Shown: piece after piece, positions 37,519 through 45,424 of the stretch
How positions within the stretch are numbered: position 1 is the first letter of the stretch
How the letters are laid out: every line of letters begins with the position of its first letter
Source: Cytophagaceae bacterium
GTDB taxonomy: Bacteria; Bacteroidota; Bacteroidia; Cytophagales; Flexibacteraceae
Direction of reading: 5' to 3'
Length of the DNA: 64,000 nt
Assembly: GCA_027485575.1 (NCBI GenBank)
Contig: JAIXQU010000112.1
Coordinates: 1 to 64,000 of the forward strand
Translations under genes and position numbers: made by a program
Notes under the pieces: model-generated
What the model saw: only the letters and a program-made list of their open reading frames with translations
The model's database searches: none
What the model was told of the DNA's origin: nothing

Positions 37519-37932
37519 ATGAAAATCTCAGTATTTAGAAAAGAGCATTTTAATGCTGCTCACCGTCTTCACAATCCCAATTGGTCAGATGACAAAAACA
37601 AAGCAGTATTTGGAAAATGCAACAATGCCAACTTTCATGGGCACAACTACGAGTTGATTGTAGAGGTATCTGGAGAAATCGATCCTGAAACTGGTTATTT
37701 GATAGATATGAAATATCTTAGCAGTATCATTCAGGAGCATGTAACTGAAAAATTTGATCATCAAAACTTAAATACAGATGTTAAAGAATTTGAAAACCTT
37801 AACCCCACCGCAGAAAACATTGCTGTGGTTATTTGGCATATTTTAAGAAAACAACTTAACGAACAATTCGAAATAATAATTACTCTTTATGAGACAGAAA
37901 GAAACTTTGTTAGATACCCCTCTTCAAGATAA
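37519..37932 (+). CDS. 6-pyruvoyl-tetrahydropterin synthase / 6-carboxytetrahydropterin synthase family, C-x5-HGH (PTPS-II) type
   Basis: FNAAHRL, GKCNNANFHGHNYELIVEVSGEIDPETGYLIDMKYL, FDHQNLN, PTAENIAVVIW, ETERN. Confidence 0.93.
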   Translation: MKISVFRKEHFNAAHRLHNPNWSDDKNKAVFGKCNNANFHGHNYELIVEVSGEIDPETGYLIDMKYLSSIIQEHVTEKFDHQNLNTDVKEFENLNPTAENIAVVIWHILRKQLNEQFEIIITLYETERNFVRYPSSR

Positions 37933-37966
37933 GATACTTACAATTAATCCTTTAGAAGGTTTTACT

Positions 37967-38611
37967 ATGGAAGAAATTGGAGAACAGCACTTGTTCACAA
38001 GTTTTGAAACACCCATGCGGCCAGATGCTTTTGAGCTGGATGATGAAACTAAAATTGAACTTATTGAGCGGCGATTCACTGAAATTATGAATATTTTGGG
38101 ATTAGATCTGAACGATGATAGTCTCAAGGGAACTCCGCACAGGGTGGCAAAAATGTATGTGAAAGAGGTTTTTAAAGGATTAAACCCAAAGAATGCTCCC
38201 AAAATTGCCTTGTTTGACAACAAGTTCCAGTACGACCAAATGCTGATTGAAAAGGACATTACCTTATTTAGCAATTGCGAGCATCACTTTGTTCCAATCG
38301 TAGGGAAAGCCCATGTTGCCTACATTTCAAGTGGTAAAGTTATTGGGTTAAGTAAAATCAATAGGATAGTGGAATATTTTGCAAAAAGACCACAGGTTCA
38401 GGAAAGATTAAATGTGCAAATAGCAAAATATCTATCTGAAGTTCTTGAGACCGAAAGTGTTGCTGTAATCATTGATGCAAAACATCTTTGTGTTAGTTCC
38501 AGAGGGGTAGAGGACACCTCAAGCTCCACAATTACAGCCACTTATCTCGGCAAATTTCAGGAGCAAGGAACGAAAAACGAATTATTACAACATATCTACA
38601 ACGGCCGATAA
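37967..38611 (+). CDS. folE: GTP cyclohydrolase I
   Basis: GTPHRVAKMYVKEVFKGL, TLFSNCEHHFVPIVGKAHVAYI, GLSKINRIVEYFAKRPQVQERL, DAKHLCVSSRGVEDTSSSTITA; start may be 37889 or 37967. Confidence 0.96.
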   Translation: MEEIGEQHLFTSFETPMRPDAFELDDETKIELIERRFTEIMNILGLDLNDDSLKGTPHRVAKMYVKEVFKGLNPKNAPKIALFDNKFQYDQMLIEKDITLFSNCEHHFVPIVGKAHVAYISSGKVIGLSKINRIVEYFAKRPQVQERLNVQIAKYLSEVLETESVAVIIDAKHLCVSSRGVEDTSSSTITATYLGKFQEQGTKNELLQHIYNGR

Positions 38612-38632
38612 AATTCAGCTAAAATTTTTAAA

Positions 38633-38660
38633 AAGCCATGTGAAAGCATGGCTTATTTTT
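38633..38660 (+). terminator. intrinsic terminator of folE
   Basis: AAGCCATG-TGAAAG-CATGGCTT perfect 8-bp stem then ATTTTTT. Confidence 0.85.
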
Positions 38661-38661
38661 T

Positions 38662-39351
38662 ATGAAAAACGTATTGATAGTAGGCGCTAGTTCTGGGATT
38701 GGTGAGTCGTTAAAACTTAACCTTGAACAAGCAGGAATGTCAGTTTATACTGCAGGTAGAAGACCGGTTTCTTCGTCTGGCCATGTTTTTTTTGATGCAG
38801 GTTCTAACGAAGATTTTCAAATTCCGGAAGGATGGCCATCAGAATTTCATGGTTTTGTTTATTGCCCGGGGACAATCAATCTTAAGCCATTTTCCAGGAT
38901 GAAAAATGAAGATTTTCTTTCTGATTTTCAGGTTAATTTTTTGGGTTTTGTTTCAGTTTTGAAAGCCGTTTTACCTTCCCTTAAAAAGGCGAATGGCGCT
39001 TCTGTCGTTGTCTTCTCCAGTGTAGCTTCAGTAGTTGGTCTGGGATTTCATTCCAGTATTTCTGCCGCAAAAGGCGCCCTTCAAGCTATGGCAATTTCTT
39101 TGGCTTCTGAATTGGCGCCAAATCAAATACGAGTTAATGTAATTGCCCCATCTCTAACCAACACTCCACTTGCATCTACTCTTTTGAATAGTCCTGAAAA
39201 AATAGAAGCCTCGGGTAAGAGGCATCCGTTGCAAAGGGTTGGAAATGCCAATGACATTGCCTCTGCTGCTGCATATTTTTTAGGTGATAGCAGTTCTTGG
39301 GTTACCGGTCAGGTTCTAAGTGTGGATGGTGGTTTGAGCACCTTAAAATAG
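38662..39351 (+). CDS. SDR family protein with altered catalytic Tyr position
   Basis: VLIVGASSGIGESL, FSSVAS, FHSSISAAKGALQAM, RVNVIAPS, SSWVTGQVLSVDGG. Confidence 0.92.
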   Translation: MKNVLIVGASSGIGESLKLNLEQAGMSVYTAGRRPVSSSGHVFFDAGSNEDFQIPEGWPSEFHGFVYCPGTINLKPFSRMKNEDFLSDFQVNFLGFVSVLKAVLPSLKKANGASVVVFSSVASVVGLGFHSSISAAKGALQAMAISLASELAPNQIRVNVIAPSLTNTPLASTLLNSPEKIEASGKRHPLQRVGNANDIASAAAYFLGDSSSWVTGQVLSVDGGLSTLK

Positions 39352-39377
39352 GAGGCAGAGGTTTAGGAGAATGGGTT

Positions 39378-40259
39378 TTACTCTTTTTCCTGCATAATCC
39401 TCAGTTTTTTTCGAATCTGTTCGCTGGTAAGTGTGCTTCCATCCGGACACCAGCCTGGGGGATTCAACAGATATCTGATTTTGGTTTGAAAAGATACAGG
39501 TCTGTTTAAATCCTGAATTAATTTTTTCCATTCTCCAAAGATTACCTCTTCTGGTGAACCGGTTCTAAGTGGGGTTGTCAATCCAAATTCCGGTTTTTCT
39601 GTTTCTGCCTGAAATGTTCCAAAAATCCGGTCCCAGATGATAAGAACCATGCCCATATTTTTATCCAGATAAATTGGGTTTTTGGCATGATGAACCCTAT
39701 GGTGGGAAGGCGTCACCATGAACCATTCCAGAAACCCCATTTTATTGATTTTTTCCGTGTGTACGAAAAATCCATAGGTCTGGCAAAGGGCATACATGAA
39801 AAGAATATCCAAAGGTTGAAATCCAAGAAAGGCCAGTGGCATATAATAGACAAACCTATACAATGGCTGAAAAACTGAACTTCGGATAGCCACAGTAAAG
39901 TTGAATTTTTCCGAACTATGGTGGGTAACATGGACTGCCCAGAAAAACCTTGTGTAATGGTCAACTACATGAAGGAGATAGTACAGAAAATCTTGCCCCA
40001 GAAAGAGGAACCCCCAATACAATATTTGATTTTCTATTTGAATAGGCGCAAATTGGAAAGCAAAAACCAATGCCCCTAAAGTAACTCCTCGCATCAGGAT
40101 ATCTAAACCAAAGTTAAGTCCGGTACACAAAAGATTGATTGCCGTGTCCTTTGTTGAATAGCTTTTGGTGTTTTGAATGCTTGAAATCAACATTTCTCCC
40201 AAAATTAAAACCAAATAAATGGGTGTTTCAATCAATAAGAGAATTTGCTCACGAATCAT
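39378..40259 (-). CDS. fatty-acid hydroxylase/sterol desaturase superfamily membrane protein, alkylglycerol monooxygenase (AGMO)-like
   Basis: Histidine clusters HVVDH, HVTHH, HHRVHH; FFVHTEKINKMGFLEWFMVTPSHHRVHHAKNPIYLDKNMGMVLIIWDRIFGTFQAETEKPEFGLTTPL; NPPGWCPDG. Confidence 0.88.
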   Translation of the reverse strand: MIREQILLLIETPIYLVLILGEMLISSIQNTKSYSTKDTAINLLCTGLNFGLDILMRGVTLGALVFAFQFAPIQIENQILYWGFLFLGQDFLYYLLHVVDHYTRFFWAVHVTHHSSEKFNFTVAIRSSVFQPLYRFVYYMPLAFLGFQPLDILFMYALCQTYGFFVHTEKINKMGFLEWFMVTPSHHRVHHAKNPIYLDKNMGMVLIIWDRIFGTFQAETEKPEFGLTTPLRTGSPEEVIFGEWKKLIQDLNRPVSFQTKIRYLLNPPGWCPDGSTLTSEQIRKKLRIMQEKE

Positions 40260-40277
40260 GAATTGATGCTCAAAAAT

Positions 40278-41852
40278 TTATTGTCTTTGTTTTTCAAAGA
40301 TAACAGCTGCGAACCGATTATCAGAGGCTTGAAAAACCTGCAATTCTTTATATTTTCCACTTTGGACAAAATATTCATATGGAACCCCCCTTTTGTAGTT
40401 TGGCCTGTAACCATAATGGCTATCCCACAAAACAATACTTCCAATCGGTGCTTTTTCCATGGTGGCGGTGTCTGCTATGGCAATTGGCTCCGGAGTGAAC
40501 TGTTTTTCAACTTTTCCAAAGAAATAATAAAACATGATGTGGGTGTTATACAGAGGCTTCCCACTTACAAGGCTTGAATTGCTTTTGTACCAGGTAGCAA
40601 CCTCCTGACAAACTTTATCTTCCTCACTAAGCTTTATAGCTTTTACATTAACCAAGGCCATAAAGGCACAAAGTACAGCAAACATGGTGGTTTGAATGGT
40701 TTTGCCAACGGGAATAAAAACAAACGCCGAAGCAAAAAGCGCCCCGACCAAAGGGATGGTATCACTCTCCTCGGTGAGAACAACAAAATTGTGTTTGTAA
40801 TTGAGATAAACTCCAACAAGAATTAAATAGGGGATGATGATGTAGGCAAGTTGAATCTTATTAGCCATAGATTTCACCCTGTCTAACGCAAGAGACGCAC
40901 AAACAGCAACCAAAGGTGAAATTATACACATATATCTCAGGTTTCCTCCTGTTGCAGGCCCAATGGGAACTTCCTGCCAGTTGAAAAGACAATTCAGGAG
41001 AAAAAAACCAAGGGTGGCCACCAGAATAGCGGGTTGTTCCATCTTTTTATTTAGGGCCATTTGACCCAGGAACAGAACCATTAAAGTCAGGGCCACTGGT
41101 CCAAAAACTACGGCTGAGGTTAAAAAATAATGGTCAAAACCTTGTCTTGTATAGGCATCTTTGAGTGTTTCTGAAGTTCCAAGAATTTGAGTTACTAAAT
41201 ACATGGGGTCACCATAAAGGAGATAGCCTGCAAAGTTTTGCAACAGTGGGAGGATAGCAATAGAAAAAGCAGAAATCCAGTTTCTTTGAAACAAAAGTGA
41301 AACGCCTAAAATTGCAGCAATTGGATAAAATTCCTGACGGATTGTACAAATGAGACCAGCTAAAATTGCAGCTGGCAGCATTTTTTTCTGGGCATAAAAA
41401 TAATAACCAAGGATTAAGAGGAAGCCCGCAGGAAATTCAGAATAATTCCGGAAAGAAAGCGAAATCCAAAGCGGTTGACTGGCAAGTAAAATAAACGCAA
41501 TCCATGGATTGCTTGCCCCCAACTTTTCAGCCGTTTTATATGCAAAAAAACAGGAGAATCCTGCAAATAGACAGTTTTGAAAAGTAACCAGTTTCTGGCC
41601 TCCAAGTGCTGTCAGCACATACAGGATTTTATAACCAGGTTTTGCCCAGTTGCCCATAATGGCGGTTGGGTCGAACCAAAACCGAAGCATGGAAAGATAG
41701 TGGTTGGCTTCGTCTTGTTGGTAAAACCCCTTGGATTTGAGGGAATAGGCAAAATAAAGGAGGCTCAAAACACCCGCGGCCAAAATGGGCCAGGAATTTT
41801 TAGCAGTATTATTTGTTTTTAAGACTTCAACTTTAGGATCAGTTGTCTTCAT
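40278..41852 (-). CDS. polytopic membrane protein, probable GT39/ArnT-like glycosyltransferase
   Basis: Multiple TM helices with early QQDEANHYLSMLRFWFDP acidic loop, LICTIRQEFYPIAAIL. Confidence 0.5.
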   Translation of the reverse strand: MKTTDPKVEVLKTNNTAKNSWPILAAGVLSLLYFAYSLKSKGFYQQDEANHYLSMLRFWFDPTAIMGNWAKPGYKILYVLTALGGQKLVTFQNCLFAGFSCFFAYKTAEKLGASNPWIAFILLASQPLWISLSFRNYSEFPAGFLLILGYYFYAQKKMLPAAILAGLICTIRQEFYPIAAILGVSLLFQRNWISAFSIAILPLLQNFAGYLLYGDPMYLVTQILGTSETLKDAYTRQGFDHYFLTSAVVFGPVALTLMVLFLGQMALNKKMEQPAILVATLGFFLLNCLFNWQEVPIGPATGGNLRYMCIISPLVAVCASLALDRVKSMANKIQLAYIIIPYLILVGVYLNYKHNFVVLTEESDTIPLVGALFASAFVFIPVGKTIQTTMFAVLCAFMALVNVKAIKLSEEDKVCQEVATWYKSNSSLVSGKPLYNTHIMFYYFFGKVEKQFTPEPIAIADTATMEKAPIGSIVLWDSHYGYRPNYKRGVPYEYFVQSGKYKELQVFQASDNRFAAVIFEKQRQ

Positions 41853-41925
41853 TCAAAATGTTTTAAAACGTAGCAAAGGTAAGTCTGAAATGCGATTTAT
41901 CCACTTTTCAGGTTTTGAAAACTAA

Positions 41926-42957
41926 TTATGGCTTAAATCCACTTTCACTAAAAATTTTCCTTGCGTTTTTCTCTGCCATTACTTCAACCAGGCCTTTTTT
42001 CTTTTCCTGAGCCCATTTTCTTACAATTTGCCACCCCAGCCATCTTCCAATTCTACCAGGGCAATCATCACCAATTTCTATGATTTTGGGTCGTTCGTCA
42101 CAATACTTTTTTATTAAAAACAAGTCCGTATTAAAGAATAAATTTTTGTCCAGATAATGGGCCCAGATTGTTTTCAGATTGGATTGCAATCCCTCTAATT
42201 CTACCTGGGTGTATCCGGTTAAAAGGGTATCCTGCAAGCAGGGCATGGTTTTTTCCATAAAATAATAAACCCGTCCCCACTTCATCATTTCACCCATCAT
42301 GGTATTGTCAAGGGGATCAATCTGGCAAAACCGGTCTGCTTCCACCATTGCAATTTCAGGGACAAGAAACCGTTTTTTAAGTCTTCTTCTGATGTAAGCC
42401 GGCAGTGGGTTACCGTCTGCTGATCTGGCAATATATCTGGCAGAATCACTGAGGAAAAATTCAAGTCCGATAACCAAAATAGAATCTTTAACCTCAAGAT
42501 CTACACCATATCCTGAAACAAGGGTATATACAGGAGGAACATAAAATTCCGGATAGTAGTATTTAATGTGCGAAAAAAGTTGGGAAAGGTCAGATTGAAG
42601 CCAGTTCAAGTCTTTAAACTCTCTTTTCACATCCATGGCCATGGTATCTACATGACTGGAAGTGCTCAATCCAAAAATATCCTTTATCAAAATGCTGTCA
42701 TGTGGAAGTTTTGACCTTTGAAGGAATTTTTCTGAGAAAAGTGGATATTTATCTAGAAATATTCTGGTCGAAGCAGTATCCCTTAATCCATCAATTTCTG
42801 TTTCCAGTCTAACGAGGCTTACTTCCTTTTCTAATTTGACCTCACCTTCGCTTTCCCTGCAATTGTTTTTTCCACAAGAACTAAGTAAAAAAATCAAACA
42901 AAAACTTAATATTGTGCCCTGAAGACTGTGCTTTTTATCTAATAATTTCATTTTCAA
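41926..42957 (-). CDS. gldB: gliding motility lipoprotein GldB
   Basis: Lipobox LLSSCGKN; YIRRRLKKRFLVPEIAMVEADRFC, MGEMMKWGRVYYFMEKTMPCLQDTLLTGYTQVEL, PGRIGRWLGWQIVRKWA. Confidence 0.85.
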   Translation of the reverse strand: MKMKLLDKKHSLQGTILSFCLIFLLSSCGKNNCRESEGEVKLEKEVSLVRLETEIDGLRDTASTRIFLDKYPLFSEKFLQRSKLPHDSILIKDIFGLSTSSHVDTMAMDVKREFKDLNWLQSDLSQLFSHIKYYYPEFYVPPVYTLVSGYGVDLEVKDSILVIGLEFFLSDSARYIARSADGNPLPAYIRRRLKKRFLVPEIAMVEADRFCQIDPLDNTMMGEMMKWGRVYYFMEKTMPCLQDTLLTGYTQVELEGLQSNLKTIWAHYLDKNLFFNTDLFLIKKYCDERPKIIEIGDDCPGRIGRWLGWQIVRKWAQEKKKGLVEVMAEKNARKIFSESGFKP

Positions 42958-42988
42958 TATTGACCAGCAAGTTTACTCTCTTATTTAT

Positions 42989-43702
42989 ATGAAAAACAAC
43001 TCAATTCTCGCTTTCCTATTACTTCTTGGTTCTTTTCATTTAAGTGCACAAGATTCTAAGTTCAGGCTTGGTCTTCGTTTTGCTCCCAACATAGCAATGA
43101 CACGTGTTCAGGATGCAAATGAAACAGATAGTGTTACCTATAAATCCAATGGTGCAGGTGTTCGGTTTAGTGGTGGTTTAACAGGAGATTTTTATTTTGG
43201 AAAAAACTATTCGTTTTACACGGGTCTATGGTATACCGTTCAACGAATTGGAATAGAGTTTTCTGAAACAAGCAGAAATAAAATCTCAGGTTCGTCCATA
43301 CACAACCTTCAATATGTTCAGGTTCCAATTGCTTTGAAGTTGTTCACCAATAATATAGCCACTGATACAAAATTGTATTTTGTACTTGGCCTCACAGCGG
43401 GATTAAACATAAATGAGAAAGAAAAAGAATGGAGCACAACTGAAGCGCCGGAGAAGAAAATATATAAAAAACCAGGTATCGGCAATGCATTTTCATTGTT
43501 CGATGCTGGATTGCTTGTCGGAATAGGAGGAGAAAAACAGTTAGGAGAAAATACCACGGTATTCGCTGGATTGTCATACAACCGGGGCTTAACCAGTGTC
43601 CAAACTAAAAAGGGCCCTTTTAGCGTAGATGGTAAATCTGCAAAAGATGCCTACAAAGTGACTACCTCTCTTTTAAGTATCGAGGCGGGTATTAAATTTT
43701 AG
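42989..43702 (+). CDS. outer membrane beta-barrel, PorT-like family
   Basis: Signal peptide; LGLRFAPNIAMTRV..., YSFYTGLWYTVQRIG, YVQVPIALKLFTN, C-terminal SIEAGIKF. Confidence 0.75.
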   Translation: MKNNSILAFLLLLGSFHLSAQDSKFRLGLRFAPNIAMTRVQDANETDSVTYKSNGAGVRFSGGLTGDFYFGKNYSFYTGLWYTVQRIGIEFSETSRNKISGSSIHNLQYVQVPIALKLFTNNIATDTKLYFVLGLTAGLNINEKEKEWSTTEAPEKKIYKKPGIGNAFSLFDAGLLVGIGGEKQLGENTTVFAGLSYNRGLTSVQTKKGPFSVDGKSAKDAYKVTTSLLSIEAGIKF

Positions 43703-43705
43703 GTT

Positions 43706-44287
43706 TTGGTTAACGTAGCGATTTTTTCCTCCGGATCTGGAAGCAATGCTGAAGCATTGATTAGGTACTTCCAAAATCATCCTACCATAAGAATTAAGCT
43801 ACTCATCTTCAATCGAAAAGAGGCAGGTGTTAAAACAAAAGCCGAACTTTTAGGAATAGAAACCCAGTATTTTTCTAAGTCAGAATTTGAATCAAGGCCA
43901 AAATTGGTTGTTGATTTTCTTAAAAACGAATCAATCGACTTTATTTTACTGGCCGGGTTTTTATTGTTGGTTCCAAAAGAAATTGTCGAATCATTTCCTG
44001 AAAGGATTCTGAATATCCATCCAGCACTTCTCCCAGCGCATGGTGGAAAGGGCATGTATGGAATCAATGTGCATCGGGAAGTAAGGAGATCAGGAGCTAA
44101 AAGTACAGGAATGAGTATACATTTGGTAGATTTGGAATTTGATAAAGGAAAAATTTTGTTTCAATCTGCCTGTCCTGTATGGGAAACCGATTCAGAGTCC
44201 GATATTGCAGCCCGGGTTTTGAAACTTGAACACTTACACTATTCGCTTGTAGCAGAGCAATATATTAAATCAATTAAAGAAAAATAA
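43706..44287 (+). CDS. purN: phosphoribosylglycinamide formyltransferase
   Basis: NVAIFSSGSGSNAEALI, FILLAGFLLLVPKEIV, ILNIHPALLPAHGGKGMYG; start codon TTG. Confidence 0.93.
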   Translation: MVNVAIFSSGSGSNAEALIRYFQNHPTIRIKLLIFNRKEAGVKTKAELLGIETQYFSKSEFESRPKLVVDFLKNESIDFILLAGFLLLVPKEIVESFPERILNIHPALLPAHGGKGMYGINVHREVRRSGAKSTGMSIHLVDLEFDKGKILFQSACPVWETDSESDIAARVLKLEHLHYSLVAEQYIKSIKEK

Positions 44288-44296
44288 TTCAGATTC

Positions 44297-44845
44297 ATGA
44301 TTGAATTGTCAAAAATAGCCGCCTTGGCTGGCCAACCAGGTCTTTTTCAAATTAAAACACCCCTCAAAAACGGAGTGATGATGGAAAGCCTTGATGAAAA
44401 GAAAACTAAAGTTGTTGCGGGAGCAACCAGCAAAGTTTCTGTATTGTCAGAAATTTCTATTTACACCCAAAGTGCAGATGGCTCAGTTAGTCTTGAGTCT
44501 GTTTTGCAGAGTTTGCACGAAAAATATGGCGCTTCTTTGCCGGCAACCTCAAAATCAGATGGGGCGGATCTCAAGAATTTGTTAAAAAGTGTTTTGGCAG
44601 AAGTTGATTTCGATCGGGTTTATGTTTCAGACATAAAAAAACTTGTAACCTGGTATGGCATTTTGGTTGCCAACAATCCTGAGATTTTTGCAAAGCCGGT
44701 TTCAGAAACAAAGGCAGAAGAAAAAAGCGAAGAAAAGCCAGCTAAAAAGCCCAAAGTAGCTAAAACTGAAGCAAATGAGACTGTAGAGAAGGAGAAAAAA
44801 GCAGCAGAGCCAAAACCAAAAAAGCCTGCCGCCCCCAAGAAATAA
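44297..44845 (+). CDS. DUF5606-type protein with Lys/Pro/Ala-rich tail
   Basis: MIELSKIAALAGQPGLFQIKTPLKNGVMMESLD..., DFDRVYVSDIKKLVTWYGIL, low-complexity C-terminus. Confidence 0.72.
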   Translation: MIELSKIAALAGQPGLFQIKTPLKNGVMMESLDEKKTKVVAGATSKVSVLSEISIYTQSADGSVSLESVLQSLHEKYGASLPATSKSDGADLKNLLKSVLAEVDFDRVYVSDIKKLVTWYGILVANNPEIFAKPVSETKAEEKSEEKPAKKPKVAKTEANETVEKEKKAAEPKPKKPAAPKK

Positions 44846-44870
44846 ATTTTTCCTCTCAGATTTTTTACGG

Positions 44871-45404
44871 ATGAACCAGGGAGCCAATATTGTTAAAATA
44901 AAAGAAAATGAAAGGCTTTCTGAGGATTCAATATTTAAATCCAGGCCATCAGAGAACCAATCGGTCAATTCCTTTGATAAAATATTAAAGGAAAGAAAGT
45001 CCAGATTGCAGCAGGCTGTCATTTATGGAAAATCTGCCCTACAGGATTTTTCAAAAAGGAATCAATATCTGGCAGTTGGGAAGGAAAATGCATTTGATGT
45101 TGCTTTTGCAGATTTTTTGAATGCACCCAGTATTGATGCAATCGACCTTTCAGAATATTCCGGAAGAATTGGAAGTCAAATATTTATAACAGTTGTAGAT
45201 GATTTTGCAGTGGCTTCCGTATATGTAAAAATTGAAAATTCGGATGGTTCTATTGCGGATGAAGGCTATGCGGAGCCGGGTCTGTTTCGAACAGAATGGA
45301 CTTTTTCTGCCAGTCAGGACAACCCAGTATTGAAGGGAGATAAGATAACGGTTACCGCATCAGATTTGCCTGGAAACGATTCTGAATTGCAGCGGTTTTT
45401 ATAA
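44871..45404 (+). CDS. conserved hypothetical protein
   Basis: Intact ORF in operon-like spacing; beta-rich C-terminal half. Confidence 0.6.
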   Translation: MNQGANIVKIKENERLSEDSIFKSRPSENQSVNSFDKILKERKSRLQQAVIYGKSALQDFSKRNQYLAVGKENAFDVAFADFLNAPSIDAIDLSEYSGRIGSQIFITVVDDFAVASVYVKIENSDGSIADEGYAEPGLFRTEWTFSASQDNPVLKGDKITVTASDLPGNDSELQRFL

Positions 45405-45424
45405 AATATTTGCCAACAGTTTTT

